Position numbers and translations under genes: made by a program. From contig NZ_CP047027.1 in the NCBI RefSeq assembly GCF_009797025.1, forward strand, positions 1,178,001-1,242,000: a stretch of 64,000 nt of DNA, read 5' to 3'. Shown piece by piece: positions 35,541 through 45,759 of this stretch (position 1 is its first letter; the number at the start of each line of letters is the position of its first letter). The stretch comes from Cellulophaga sp. L1A9. GTDB lineage: Bacteria; Bacteroidota; Bacteroidia; Flavobacteriales; Flavobacteriaceae. A model generated the notes under the pieces. That model searched no databases. It was not told the origin of the DNA and saw nothing but the letters and a program-made list of their open reading frames with translations.

Positions 35541-38500
35541 ATGAATCTAAAATCACTTAAAAGTGCATTATTCCTTGGAGCTTTGCTTTGCTTCGGGTTT
35601 AGTAATGCGCAACAGGTTACCGGTACGGTGTCAGATGAAACTGGCCCGTTACCGGGTGCAACAATTGTTGTCAAAGGAACAACAATTGGAACACAAACAG
35701 ACTTTGACGGAAACTTTACTATTGAAGCTCAAGCAGATGCTACTTTAGTTTTTAGTTATGTAGGGTACAAAAAAACAGAAATGGCTGTAAATGGAAGGTC
35801 TACAATAATTGTAGTTTTACAGGAAGATGCCGCTGCACTTGAAGAGGTTGTAGTGCTAGGGTATTCTACACAAACTAGAGGTGAATTAACAGGATCTGTT
35901 GCTTCTGTTGATTTAGTTGAAGCTACTAAAGCGCCAATTGTAAATGCTGCTTCAGCACTACAGGGTCGTGTAAGTGGTGTAACAGTAGTTCAAAATGCTA
36001 CACCAGGTAGCCCTCCAAAAATTAACATTCGCGGTTTTGGAACAAGCAACAACACCAACCCTCTATTTATTATAGATGGCCTGCAAACAGATGACCCATT
36101 TGTTTTAAATAGCATTAATCCTGGCGACATTGACCAAATGAACGTATTAAAGGATGGTGCAGCTGCTATATATGGCGCAAGAGCATCTAATGGTGTAGTT
36201 ATTATAACAACTAAAGGCGGTGGTTATAATATGGATAAGCCAATTGTGTCTTTTGATACGTATACAGGTGTATCTACTATTGCGAATACTCCAGATTTTT
36301 TAAATGCACAGCAATTAGGTGATGTATTATTTCAAAGTTCGCAAAATGATGGTACTAAATTTGACCATCCACAATACGGGAATGGATCATCTGCTGTTGT
36401 ACCTTCCTCATTAAATGGTTATACTAGAGTAGTTTCATATGATCCTATCACTAGAGGTCCTGCATCTGCAACGGTTAACCCAAATGGGACAGACTGGATT
36501 GATGCTATCACGAGAACAGCTATTATTCAAAGTGTGGCTTTCTCTGTAGCAAACGGAGAAGAAAATAGCAAATATGCACTTTCTGCAAACTTCTTAAATA
36601 ACCCAGGAAACCTTTTAGAAACAGAGTATAAAATTGGACAAATTCGTTTAAACTCTGAATTTAAAGTTGGTGACAAAGTTCGTATTGGAGAACACTTTAG
36701 TACCGCCTACTCTAATTCTAGAGGTGGTGTTGGCGCCCAATATGAGGAAGCTGTGAGAAGTAGCCCATTAATACCCTTATATGATGATAATGGTAACTTT
36801 GCTGGAACTGGTGCACAAGGCACTGGTAACGCTAGAAGTCCATTAGCTAACTTAAAGAGACAAAGTGATAATTTTAATAAGACTACTAGAATTTTAGGTG
36901 ATGTATACTTATCTGCTAAAATTTTCAACAACCTTACCTTCAAAACAACTTTTGGTGGAACATTAAACTCATTTAATACACGTAGTTTTTTAGCACTAGA
37001 TCCTGAATTTAGCGAACCGTTAGGTACAAATACACTTAGTGAGCGTAACCAAGATGGTTATTCTTGGACTTTCACGAATACGTTGAACTACAAAAAAACG
37101 TTCAACAATAGTAAAATTGATGCCTTAGCAGGTATTGAATCTGTAAAAGATGGTATAAAAGGAAAAGTAGTTAGCCGTAGTGGTTATTTATTTGAAACGC
37201 CAGATTTTTACTTATTAAATAACGGTAGTGGTGTTCCAATAGTAAATGATGCTTTCGACTCTGCAACGTCTCTTTACTCATTATTTGGTTCAGCTACGTA
37301 CTCTTATGGTGACAAATATTTTTTAACGGGTACTTTACGTAATGATACCTCTTCTCGTTTTGCAGGAGATAACAAAAGCGCTACATTCCCTTCTTTAAGT
37401 GCAGGTTGGGTAGTTACCAAAGAAGATTTTATGTCTTCTGGTTCTGCCATAAGCTGGTTTAAATTAAAAGGATCTTGGGGTCAATTAGGTAACCAATCAC
37501 TACCCGCTAACAACCCTACTCTTAACATTTCTAGCCTTAGCGAAAGTCTTGGAAATTACGCTCTTGATGGGAATTCAATATCTACTGGTGCAATATTATC
37601 TTCTGTAGGTAACCCAAATTTAAAATGGGAAACCAGTGAAGCTATAAATGCAGGTGTTGAATTGGGTTTCTTAAATGATAAATTAAATTTAGATTTTGAA
37701 TGGTTTAACATCAAAACTAAAGATTTAATTACACAAGACAACAGCTTAATTAGCACAACTGCTATTGATGCAGGTGCACCTTATGTAAACTTAGGTAATG
37801 TTAAAAATACAGGTTTTGATATAAATCTTCGTTACAAAGACGAAAGTACATCTGGTATTAAATATGGTTTTGACATCAACTTTTCTCACTACAAAAATGA
37901 GGTTACCTCTTTAATTAGTGAATTTCAGGTAGGTGATGAGAGCTTCCGTGGTGGAGCAGTTTCTAGAACCCAAGTTGGCCAACCAATTTCTGCTTTTTAC
38001 GGTAGAGAGGTTATTGGTTTTTCTGATACAGGTAGGTTCGAGTATAAAGACGTAAATGGTGATAGCGTAATTGATGACAGCGATAGAACGTTTATTGGTT
38101 CTCCTCACCCAGATTTCACTTACGGGTTAAACTTTAACTTAGGCTACAAGGCTTTTGACTTGTCTTTGTTCTTACAAGGATCTCAAGGAAACGATATTTA
38201 CAACTACACTAAAATATTTACAGATTTCCCGACTTTTGTTGATGGAAACCGCAGTGTAAGGGTATTAGATTCTTGGACACCAACAAACACTGATGCGACA
38301 TTGCCTGCTTTAAGCAATTCAATTCAGAATAGTGAAACACAACCAAATTCATACTTTGTAGAAGATGGTTCTTACTTACGTCTTAAAAACATTCAATTAG
38401 GTTATGCTTTCTCTGATAAATTAGCTGATAAAATTGGATTAGACTCATTCAGAGTTTACATACAAGGTACGAACATCCTTACTATTACAGGTTACGAAGG

Positions 38501-38615
38501 TTTTGATCCAGAAATCATTTCTTCAGTAACTGGTAATAACTTAACATTAGGTGTTGACAGTCAAGTCGTTCCACAATCTAGAATATTTACACTTGGATTT
38601 AATTTAAAATTGTAA
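35541..38615 (+). CDS. SusC/RagA-type TonB-linked outer-membrane transporter
   Basis: 1024 residues. Signal peptide to about residue 23 (FSNAQ), a CarboxypepD_reg-like domain (about 25-105; VTGTVSDETGPLPGATIVVKG), a TonB-box-like stretch, a plug domain (about 115-235; ASALQGRVSGV, NIRGFGTSN, GAAAIYGARASNGVV) and a 22-strand barrel. It imports a substrate captured by the SusD partner 4 bp downstream, driven by TonB. The substrate cannot be read from the sequence; no glycan-degrading enzyme is nearby. Probably activated by the divergent AraC-type protein. Confidence 0.96.
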   Translation: MNLKSLKSALFLGALLCFGFSNAQQVTGTVSDETGPLPGATIVVKGTTIGTQTDFDGNFTIEAQADATLVFSYVGYKKTEMAVNGRSTIIVVLQEDAAALEEVVVLGYSTQTRGELTGSVASVDLVEATKAPIVNAASALQGRVSGVTVVQNATPGSPPKINIRGFGTSNNTNPLFIIDGLQTDDPFVLNSINPGDIDQMNVLKDGAAAIYGARASNGVVIITTKGGGYNMDKPIVSFDTYTGVSTIANTPDFLNAQQLGDVLFQSSQNDGTKFDHPQYGNGSSAVVPSSLNGYTRVVSYDPITRGPASATVNPNGTDWIDAITRTAIIQSVAFSVANGEENSKYALSANFLNNPGNLLETEYKIGQIRLNSEFKVGDKVRIGEHFSTAYSNSRGGVGAQYEEAVRSSPLIPLYDDNGNFAGTGAQGTGNARSPLANLKRQSDNFNKTTRILGDVYLSAKIFNNLTFKTTFGGTLNSFNTRSFLALDPEFSEPLGTNTLSERNQDGYSWTFTNTLNYKKTFNNSKIDALAGIESVKDGIKGKVVSRSGYLFETPDFYLLNNGSGVPIVNDAFDSATSLYSLFGSATYSYGDKYFLTGTLRNDTSSRFAGDNKSATFPSLSAGWVVTKEDFMSSGSAISWFKLKGSWGQLGNQSLPANNPTLNISSLSESLGNYALDGNSISTGAILSSVGNPNLKWETSEAINAGVELGFLNDKLNLDFEWFNIKTKDLITQDNSLISTTAIDAGAPYVNLGNVKNTGFDINLRYKDESTSGIKYGFDINFSHYKNEVTSLISEFQVGDESFRGGAVSRTQVGQPISAFYGREVIGFSDTGRFEYKDVNGDSVIDDSDRTFIGSPHPDFTYGLNFNLGYKAFDLSLFLQGSQGNDIYNYTKIFTDFPTFVDGNRSVRVLDSWTPTNTDATLPALSNSIQNSETQPNSYFVEDGSYLRLKNIQLGYAFSDKLADKIGLDSFRVYIQGTNILTITGYEGFDPEIISSVTGNNLTLGVDSQVVPQSRIFTLGFNLKL

Positions 38616-38619
38616 AAAA

Positions 38620-40308
38620 ATGAAAAAGAATTTAATTTATTTACTCACATTATTTGTTGCTATAAGTGCTTGTAGCGACGATTTTACAGAGCAGCCAGCT
38701 GTTGGCGCATTAAGTGATGCCGCGGTACAAAATGAGGCTGGAGTAGAATTATTACTTGTAGGTGCTTATTCTACATTAGATGGAATACGTCTTAATAGAG
38801 CTGGTAATGAATTTGCTGCTAGTGGCGACAACTGGTGGTTTGATGTTATGGCGGATGATGCCCACAAGGGTAGTACCGATGGGGATCAAGCTGACCTTTT
38901 TGAAATGGAAACCTATAATTGGACAACCGGTAACCCATACGTACTTGGAAAATGGTCTTCTACTTTTGCAGGTGTTAACCGTGCAAATGCAGTTATTGCA
39001 TTAATTGCAACAATTGAAACTGCTGATTTAACTGGGAAACTTGCTGAAGCACGTTTTTTACGTGGTCATTTTAATTTTGAATTGCAAAGAATCTACGGAA
39101 ACGTTCCTTATATTTCTGAAGAAAACTATGCAAACACAGAATTCAATCAGCCAAATCCAGGTCCTATTTGGGATCAAATAGAAGCTGATTTTCAGTTTGC
39201 AATTGATAACCTTCCTGCTACACAAGCGGAATCAGGTAGACCAAGCTCTTGGGCAGCTAAAGCTTACTTAGGTAAGGTTCACTTACAACAATCTGAATGG
39301 GCACCTGCTTTCGATTTATTCGAAGAAGTAATTAATGATGGTCCTTATTCATTAAATCCTGAGTTTGTAGCAAACTGGGAAAGTACTGGAGAAAACAGTT
39401 CTGAAGCTATTTTTGCCATTCAATTTACTGCGGATGACGCAGTGTCATATAATGGAAATATTGGGGGCGTATTAAATTTTCCTAACCCGGGACCATTCGG
39501 ATCATGCTGTGGTTTTTACCAACCATCTCAAGATTTAGTGAATGCTTTTCAAACAGATGGTTCAGGTCTACCTTTATTGGATACTTTTAATGAAACTGAT
39601 GTAGAAAATGACTATGGTATTGAAGATGCAGTTGCATTTACACCACACACTGGTCCTTTAGATCCAAGATTAGATTATACAGTAGGTAGAAGAGGTATTG
39701 ATTATAACGGTTATGGCACTTTCCCTGGTCATTCATGGATTCGTGCAACTTTCTCAGATATTTCAGGTCCATACCTACCAGCTAAAAACGTTTACCAATC
39801 AGGAGACACCGATAACCAAGGTACTGGCGCATGGGGTCAACAGCACGCAGGTATTAACTACCATATTATTCGTTTTGCTGATGTATTGTTAATGGGCGCT
39901 GAAGCAGCTGCTGAAACAAATGATTTAGCTTCTGCACTTACATGGGTAAATTTAGTTCGTAACAGAGCTAAAAACATGACTTATATTCAAAATGCTGAAG
40001 GAGATGATGATGCTGCCAATTACCAAATTGAACCTTACACCTCTTTTACAAGTCAAGACTTCGCTATAAAAGCAGTACGTCATGAACGTCGTTTAGAGCT
40101 TAGTATGGAAGGGCATCGTTTATTCGATTTAAGAAGATGGGGTAACGGTGTTAGTGTTATCAATGAGTATATCGTAAATGAAAGCCGTACCATATCTAAC
40201 TTTGGTACTAAAGCAAATCCATTTGAAGAGAAACATCAACTTTTACCTATTCCTTTAACTGCGATAGATTTAAGTGGAGGAATTTTATCTCAAAATCCTG
40301 GATATTAA
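38620..40308 (+). CDS. RagB/SusD-family substrate-binding lipoprotein
   Basis: 562 residues. Lipobox SAC with Cys18, then the SusD-like fold: TPR helices (AEARFLRGHFNFELQRIYG near 145-163; SSWAAKAYLGKVHL near 207) and the C-terminal SusD/RagB domain with ERRLELSMEGHRLFDLRRWG and LLPIPLTAIDLS near the end. It forms the lid over the SusC channel and binds the nutrient. Starts 4 bp after susC; a fasciclin lipoprotein follows after 38 bp in the same operon. Confidence 0.96.
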   Translation: MKKNLIYLLTLFVAISACSDDFTEQPAVGALSDAAVQNEAGVELLLVGAYSTLDGIRLNRAGNEFAASGDNWWFDVMADDAHKGSTDGDQADLFEMETYNWTTGNPYVLGKWSSTFAGVNRANAVIALIATIETADLTGKLAEARFLRGHFNFELQRIYGNVPYISEENYANTEFNQPNPGPIWDQIEADFQFAIDNLPATQAESGRPSSWAAKAYLGKVHLQQSEWAPAFDLFEEVINDGPYSLNPEFVANWESTGENSSEAIFAIQFTADDAVSYNGNIGGVLNFPNPGPFGSCCGFYQPSQDLVNAFQTDGSGLPLLDTFNETDVENDYGIEDAVAFTPHTGPLDPRLDYTVGRRGIDYNGYGTFPGHSWIRATFSDISGPYLPAKNVYQSGDTDNQGTGAWGQQHAGINYHIIRFADVLLMGAEAAAETNDLASALTWVNLVRNRAKNMTYIQNAEGDDDAANYQIEPYTSFTSQDFAIKAVRHERRLELSMEGHRLFDLRRWGNGVSVINEYIVNESRTISNFGTKANPFEEKHQLLPIPLTAIDLSGGILSQNPGY

Positions 40309-40346
40309 TCATCATTTAAAAAATTTAATTTTAACAAAACATAGAT

Positions 40347-41954
40347 ATGACTAAATTTAAAACTATTAGTATTGTCTTCGCATTTTTTGCCTTATTGGGG
40401 TTAAGCTCATGTGAAGATGATGATATAAACTCACCTGGTGAAGCCATTGTGGGTCCAGGTACTGTTTTTACCAGAATTAGTGCCATTGGGAATTTAACAT
40501 CTTTAGAAGCCGCTCTTATTGCTGCAACAGGTGATCTTCCAGCAACTCTAGAAGGTGCTGGCCCTTTTACCGTCTTTGCTCCTAACGACGCAGCTTTTAC
40601 TGAATTAGCAGAATCCCTCGGCTTTGAAGCTACAGATGATATATCTGCAACTGATGCTTTATTTGCAAATGCTGATGCAAGTTTGCTTGCGCAGATATTA
40701 ACCTATCATGTAGTCCCTGGTAACATAGAAGCGAGTTCTTTTTCAGATGGCGCTACGCTAACAACCGTTTTAGGAGATGACCTTTCAGTTATAGTTACAG
40801 CAGATGGTGATGTACAACTGTTAGACGCAACAAAGTTGTCACAGACAAATCCAGTATCTACAGTCACTCAGGCGAACTTCTTTGCAGATAATGGTATCGT
40901 TCATATAATAGATAAAGTACTTTTACCACAAGCAGCAATAGATGCGTTAAATTTTGATACGCGACCGACTATCTTAGAATGGGCAACGGGTACTGAAGAC
41001 CTAAGCATTCTGGCGAGTGCTTTAGAAAAAGCAGGTTTGGTAGATGCAATTGCAGGATTGGATACCGCAAGAGTGTTAGCACCAAACGACCAAGCATTCC
41101 AGGATCTTCTTGATGCATTAGGAGACGATTATAGTAGCCTTGATGATTTTGACAATGAAGTTGAAATTGCATTGCTAAGTAACATTCTTTTATACCATGT
41201 ATTACCACCAGCAAATGCTTCTACAGACTTAGTTGTAGGACCAGCAGCAACGCTTTTAACAGATAACACTGTTGACGTAATTGCTGATGGTACCGGATTT
41301 GCATTTGGTGATGCCACTGCAACTACGGCAAGTACAATCACCGCAGATAGAGATGCAAGAAATGGTGTTGTAGACATTATTGATAAAGTTCTTTTACCGC
41401 AAGCTGCATTAGACTTCATAACACTTCTTGGTTCTGATGACTTAGCTACTATAGTAAGTGGGGCTGCGCAATTAAGCGTACTAGAAGAAGCATTAATTGC
41501 AACCGATTTGGTTGGAGCTTTTACGGATGCTATGAATGTGCAAGATACTACCGCAACTAATTTCACCTATTTTAGACCTGCGACTGTTTTTGCTCCTACA
41601 GATGCTGCTTTTGCTGATCTTTTTGATGCATTAGGAGCTGACTATACTAGCATAGCTGACTTTGATACTGATGAAGAAATAGAACTTCTGAGTGACATAC
41701 TTCTATACCACGTATTAGCAAGTAAAGTAGTAAGCGATGATTTAGAGGCAGGAACAGTAACCACTGTTTCTGAAAGAGATATAGAAATCATTAGTGTTAT
41801 TGGTAGTATAAATTTTGTTATTGGCGATGAAACCAATGATATCAATGCGAATATTATGACTGCAGACATCTTAGCTAGAAACGGTGTAGCCCATATTATA
41901 GACAAGGTTCTACTACCTAAGAGTGCTATTGACTTTATTACTGCAATAGAATAA
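40347..41954 (+). CDS. Fasciclin-domain lipoprotein with three repeats
   Basis: 535 residues. Lipobox LSSC with Cys22, then three fasciclin (FAS1) domains at about 45-195, 205-352 and 362-532. Each has the two family boxes: FTVFAPNDAAF / LAPNDQAF / VFAPTDAAF, and an H2-type YHVxxxxV segment, each ending VxIIDKVLLP. FAS1 lipoproteins mediate adhesion or ligand binding at the cell surface and often accompany SusC/SusD genes as extra surface binding proteins. Ended by the hairpin at 42001-42037. Confidence 0.93.
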   Translation: MTKFKTISIVFAFFALLGLSSCEDDDINSPGEAIVGPGTVFTRISAIGNLTSLEAALIAATGDLPATLEGAGPFTVFAPNDAAFTELAESLGFEATDDISATDALFANADASLLAQILTYHVVPGNIEASSFSDGATLTTVLGDDLSVIVTADGDVQLLDATKLSQTNPVSTVTQANFFADNGIVHIIDKVLLPQAAIDALNFDTRPTILEWATGTEDLSILASALEKAGLVDAIAGLDTARVLAPNDQAFQDLLDALGDDYSSLDDFDNEVEIALLSNILLYHVLPPANASTDLVVGPAATLLTDNTVDVIADGTGFAFGDATATTASTITADRDARNGVVDIIDKVLLPQAALDFITLLGSDDLATIVSGAAQLSVLEEALIATDLVGAFTDAMNVQDTTATNFTYFRPATVFAPTDAAFADLFDALGADYTSIADFDTDEEIELLSDILLYHVLASKVVSDDLEAGTVTTVSERDIEIISVIGSINFVIGDETNDINANIMTADILARNGVAHIIDKVLLPKSAIDFITAIE

Positions 41955-42257
41955 TCAAATATGGTTTTGCGCTAAAACTTTTCTAGCGCGAAAAATACTA
42001 AACCACCCCGCATTAATTTTGTTGGGTGGTTTTTTTTGAAATAAATTAGAGCCATCAAGCTTTACTAAAACTAAAAAAAAGATGAGTATTGGACTGATTT
42101 TTACAATAATCCAAAAATAAATTTGAGGTAGATTGAAAAGAAATGTATCTTGAATTGATACCGTTACTCTAGCACAAATTATTAATAACCAAAAACTTAT
42201 AAAGTAATACTTTGTCTTATAGCGAGTGTCACGAATAATTCTTAATTTGACCAACAA
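41955..42257 (-). CDS. Doubtful small membrane protein
   Basis: A possible 100-residue ORF with a basic N-terminus and two hydrophobic stretches (about 18-38 and 47-67) that look like real membrane helices. The last 30 or so residues are encoded by the operon terminator on the other strand, which is unusual for a real gene. Either a decayed small membrane gene or chance. Family not recognised. Confidence 0.3.
   Translation of the reverse strand: MLVKLRIIRDTRYKTKYYFISFWLLIICARVTVSIQDTFLFNLPQIYFWIIVKISPILIFFLVLVKLDGSNLFQKKPPNKINAGWFSIFRARKVLAQNHI
42001..42037 (+). terminator. Terminator of the susC-susD-fasciclin operon
   Basis: AACCACCC (42001-42008) pairs with GGGTGGTT (42024-42031), followed by a run of T. 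Confidence 0.85.
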
Positions 42258-42307
42258 ATTACCCTACAATATTCTAATTGATCAAATACCACAACACACC
42301 TAATACC

Positions 42308-45300
42308 ATGAAAAATCTAATCTTTATTTCAATTATTATATTTTCAATAATCAGTTCTTGCGGAAAGAAAGACGATAAGCTATTTTCTAAAATTAATTCT
42401 AATCACTCTGGCATTACGTTTAATAACAAAATAGTGGAAACAGATAGTTTTAACATTATTAATAATGAGTATATATTTAACGGCGGAGGTGTTGCCGTTG
42501 GTGATTTTAATAATGACAGCTTACCTGATATTTATTTTACAGGAAACCAACAAGCCAATAAACTGTATCTCAATAAAGGAGATTTAAAATTTATAGATAT
42601 TTCAAATGAATCTGGAACCGAAGCTAAAGAAAATTGGAACACAGGCGTTGCCCTTGTTGACATTAATAATGATGGTTTCTTAGACATCTACGTTTGCTCT
42701 GCAATGTTATCAAAAGATAAAAAAGCAAATAAGCTTTTTATAAACCAAGGACTAAACGAAAATGGCATTCCAACCTTCGTAGAAAAAGCTAATGAATACG
42801 GCATATCGGGTAATGAAAATAGTATGAATGCTACTTTTTTCGACTACGATAAAGATGGTCTACTAGATTTATATGTACTTAATAATGTCGACATCCATAT
42901 CCTCCCTTCCAATTATAGGAAAAAAATTATTGACGGCTCTTCTTTGAGCAATGATAAATTATACCACAACAATGGTAATGGAACTTTTACAGATGTAACT
43001 CTCGAGGCCGGTATCACTATTGAAGGGTATGGTCTAGGCTTAGCAATAGCCGATTTAAATTACGATGGCTGGCCAGATATTTATGTGAGTAATGATTATT
43101 TAACCAATGACATTCTCTACTTCAATAATCAAGACGGAACCTTCTCAAACCAAATAAAAGACCTTATCAAGCATCAAAGTAAATTCTCAATGGGATCAGA
43201 TATCTCTGACTTCAACAATGATGGATATTTAGATATTATTACGCTTGACATGTTGGGAGAAACAAATCAAAGATTAAAAACTACCATTGATAAAAATAAA
43301 TATACGAGCTACATCCTTAACGAAAAATTTGATTACGAATATCAATACAGCCGCAACATGCTGCAAAAAGGAAATGGCCCCAATTTACCATACAGCGAAA
43401 TTGGTCTTATGGCTGGTGTTTCTAAAACAGACTGGAGTTGGTCTCCCCTATTTGCCGATATGGATAACGACGGCTTTAAAGATTTACTAATAACCAATGG
43501 TTTCCCTAGAGATATTACAGATTTAGATTTTCGCGACTTTAAATTTAATGTAAGCCGCTATTTAAGCAACAGTCAAATATTAGATTCTATCCCAGAAATA
43601 AAGACTCCAAATTACGCCTATAAATACGATGGAGAAGGCAGGTTTATAGATGTTGGAGAAGAATGGGGCCTTAATATTCCTTCTTTCTCTAACGGTGCTG
43701 CTTATGCCGATTTAGATAATGATGGAGATTTAGATTACGTAGTGAATAATATTAATGACGAAGCTTTCCTTTTTGAAAATAATAGTACTAAAAAAAACAA
43801 TTACATTCAAGTTGATTTAGTTGGTCCTAAAACAAATAAATTAGGTATTGGCAGCAAGGTCGTTATTAGATTTGAAAATGAATTATTTCAATATCAAGAA
43901 CATTATTTAAGTAGAGGATATATGTCTTCTGTAGACCGTAAATTGCATTTTGGTTTAGGAGAAGAAAAAACGATAAAAAGCATAGAAATTCTTTGGTCTG
44001 ATGGCAAATTTGAAAAACGATCAAATATAGCTGCCAACCAAAAAATACAATTCAAGTATAGCAATGCGCACCTACCTTTGAAGGAAGAACTAAGCGTTCC
44101 TTTTATTCAAAAAAACGCAAAGCCGCTATTGACAGACATTACAAAAAAGGCTGGTATCAATTACAAACATGAAGAACTAGATATTATAGATTTTAATGCA
44201 CAACGCATTTTACCTCATAAACTTACACAAAACGGGCCTTGCCTTGCTTCGGGAGATCTAAATGGTGATGGGTTTGAAGATTTTATCATAGGAAGTTCTT
44301 CTGGTTTTTCTCCACAAGTATTTTTTCAACAAGCGGAAGGCAATTTTATTCAGAAAAATTTATTTGATGATGACAAAAACAAAAATTTCGAGGAAGAAAG
44401 TATCGCGTTTTTTGATTTAGATAATGATGGTGACCTTGATATTTATTTAGTATCTGGCAGCAATGAATTTATGCTAGACGATAGCTTTTATGAAGATAGG
44501 TTACTTATAAACGATGGTAAAGGAGCCTTTACTGTAGCGCTTGATAAAATGCCCAAAATAAGTGCTAGTGGCTCCATAGTTTCGGCAACAGATTTTGACA
44601 ATGACGGTTATGTTGATTTGTTTGTAGGTGGTAGAACTCCTTTTGCTCAATACCCAATTGCAGATAAAAGTTTTTTACTTAAAAACAATAACGGAAAATT
44701 AGAAGATATTACGGATAGTTATGCACCAGAACTAAGAAATATTGGCATGGTTACAAGTGCTACCTGGGAAGATATTGATCTAAATGGTACTAAAGATTTA
44801 GTTTTAGTTGGAGAGTTTATGCCTATCACTATTTTTAAAAATGACACTAAATCATTAAAAAAAATAACGAATACAGGGCTAGACGGTCTTACTGGATGGT
44901 GGGAAAGCATATCAGGGGCAGATTTTGACAAAGACGGTGATATTGATTTTATTGTTGGAAACATGGGTGCTAATAATTTATACCAACCCTCGAAAGAAAG
45001 GCCTATTACATTGATTTCGAAAGATTTTGATAAAAACGGAACAATAGACCCTATTATGTTTGCTTACTTCAAGAATAGTTATGACGATGCAAGTTTTAAA
45101 TCCTTCCCCGTTAATTTTTGGGGAGATCTTTATAGCCAGAGTACGCTATTTAGATCAAAATTTAACTCTTATAAGGAGTATGCTCTTGCTACCGAAAAAA
45201 CTATTTTATCTAAAAAAGAATTAGAAGGGGCTACTACACTAACGGGCAATTACGACCGAAGTATTTATCTTGAAAATCTAGGCAACGGCAAATTCAAATA

Positions 45301-45631
45301 CACACAATTACCCTGGGAAGCACAAGTTGCTCCAATAAATAGCATCTTAAATCTAGACTATAATAATGACGGAAATTTAGATCTTTTATTAGTTGGGAAT
45401 GATTTTGGGAATGAAGTTTTTATAGGCCGCTATGATGCATTAAATGGATGTTTACTGGAAGGTGATGGAAAAGGAAATTTCAAACCTATTAGCACTAGTG
45501 AAAGTGGATTTTTAGTTTCAGGTGATGCAAAACATATGATTAAAGTAAAACATGCCAAAGAAGAAAATCCTTATATCATAGTCTCTCAAAATAGAGATAG
45601 TCTAAAAGTTTTTCAAAAAAGTAAAAAATAA
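42308..45631 (+). CDS. FG-GAP/VCBS repeat and ASPIC/UnbV lipoprotein
   Basis: 1107 residues from the chosen ATG. The N-terminus is a lipoprotein signal ending in ISSC, about 18 residues in. Many acidic FG-GAP loops follow in two propellers (DFNNDSLPD, DINNDGFLD, DYDKDGLLD, DLNYDGWPD, DFNNDGYLD, DLDNDGDLD, DLNGDGFED, DFDNDGYVD and others). An ASPIC/UnbV domain lies between them at about 500-580 (GSKVVIRFENELFQYQ, LHFGLGEEKTIKSIEI, WSDGK). Such proteins are exported, calcium-bound and of unknown role; they often accompany SusC/SusD. An in-frame ATG at 42278 would spoil the signal peptide, so 42308 is preferred. Confidence 0.9.
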   Translation: MKNLIFISIIIFSIISSCGKKDDKLFSKINSNHSGITFNNKIVETDSFNIINNEYIFNGGGVAVGDFNNDSLPDIYFTGNQQANKLYLNKGDLKFIDISNESGTEAKENWNTGVALVDINNDGFLDIYVCSAMLSKDKKANKLFINQGLNENGIPTFVEKANEYGISGNENSMNATFFDYDKDGLLDLYVLNNVDIHILPSNYRKKIIDGSSLSNDKLYHNNGNGTFTDVTLEAGITIEGYGLGLAIADLNYDGWPDIYVSNDYLTNDILYFNNQDGTFSNQIKDLIKHQSKFSMGSDISDFNNDGYLDIITLDMLGETNQRLKTTIDKNKYTSYILNEKFDYEYQYSRNMLQKGNGPNLPYSEIGLMAGVSKTDWSWSPLFADMDNDGFKDLLITNGFPRDITDLDFRDFKFNVSRYLSNSQILDSIPEIKTPNYAYKYDGEGRFIDVGEEWGLNIPSFSNGAAYADLDNDGDLDYVVNNINDEAFLFENNSTKKNNYIQVDLVGPKTNKLGIGSKVVIRFENELFQYQEHYLSRGYMSSVDRKLHFGLGEEKTIKSIEILWSDGKFEKRSNIAANQKIQFKYSNAHLPLKEELSVPFIQKNAKPLLTDITKKAGINYKHEELDIIDFNAQRILPHKLTQNGPCLASGDLNGDGFEDFIIGSSSGFSPQVFFQQAEGNFIQKNLFDDDKNKNFEEESIAFFDLDNDGDLDIYLVSGSNEFMLDDSFYEDRLLINDGKGAFTVALDKMPKISASGSIVSATDFDNDGYVDLFVGGRTPFAQYPIADKSFLLKNNNGKLEDITDSYAPELRNIGMVTSATWEDIDLNGTKDLVLVGEFMPITIFKNDTKSLKKITNTGLDGLTGWWESISGADFDKDGDIDFIVGNMGANNLYQPSKERPITLISKDFDKNGTIDPIMFAYFKNSYDDASFKSFPVNFWGDLYSQSTLFRSKFNSYKEYALATEKTILSKKELEGATTLTGNYDRSIYLENLGNGKFKYTQLPWEAQVAPINSILNLDYNNDGNLDLLLVGNDFGNEVFIGRYDALNGCLLEGDGKGNFKPISTSESGFLVSGDAKHMIKVKHAKEENPYIIVSQNRDSLKVFQKSKK

Positions 45632-45710
45632 TTTTAAGATGAAGTGATTTAATTCTTCCTATTCTTTTAGATTAAAATTAGCTACACTGTAGAGAAACAT
45701 AAAAATCTGT

Positions 45711-45742
45711 TTTGAAATCAACTTCTCTAATTGGTATCTTTG
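45711..45742 (+). promoter_or_regulatory. Promoter of the rhodanese operon
   Basis: TTTG at 45711-45714, 20 bp, then TATCTTTG at 45735-45742, a full Bacteroidota match. The first gene starts 18 bp after the -7 box, so the leader is very short. Confidence 0.75.
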
Positions 45743-45759
45743 TTAGAAAATAATGTATA

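Larger units (their letters stand above)
41955..42307. other. 353-bp gap between the fasciclin and FG-GAP/ASPIC genes
   Basis: Contains the terminator at 42001-42037 and a doubtful minus-strand ORF. I see no consensus promoter for the downstream gene. Confidence 0.6.

Noticed and set aside
41129..41566. 145-residue antisense ORF in the fasciclin gene
   Set aside because: Overlaps the repeated fasciclin coding sequence; repeats create long open frames by chance.
40347..41954. Internal DNA repeats in the fasciclin gene as a mobile or recombining element
   Set aside because: The repetition follows the three protein domains and is not near-identical at DNA level.
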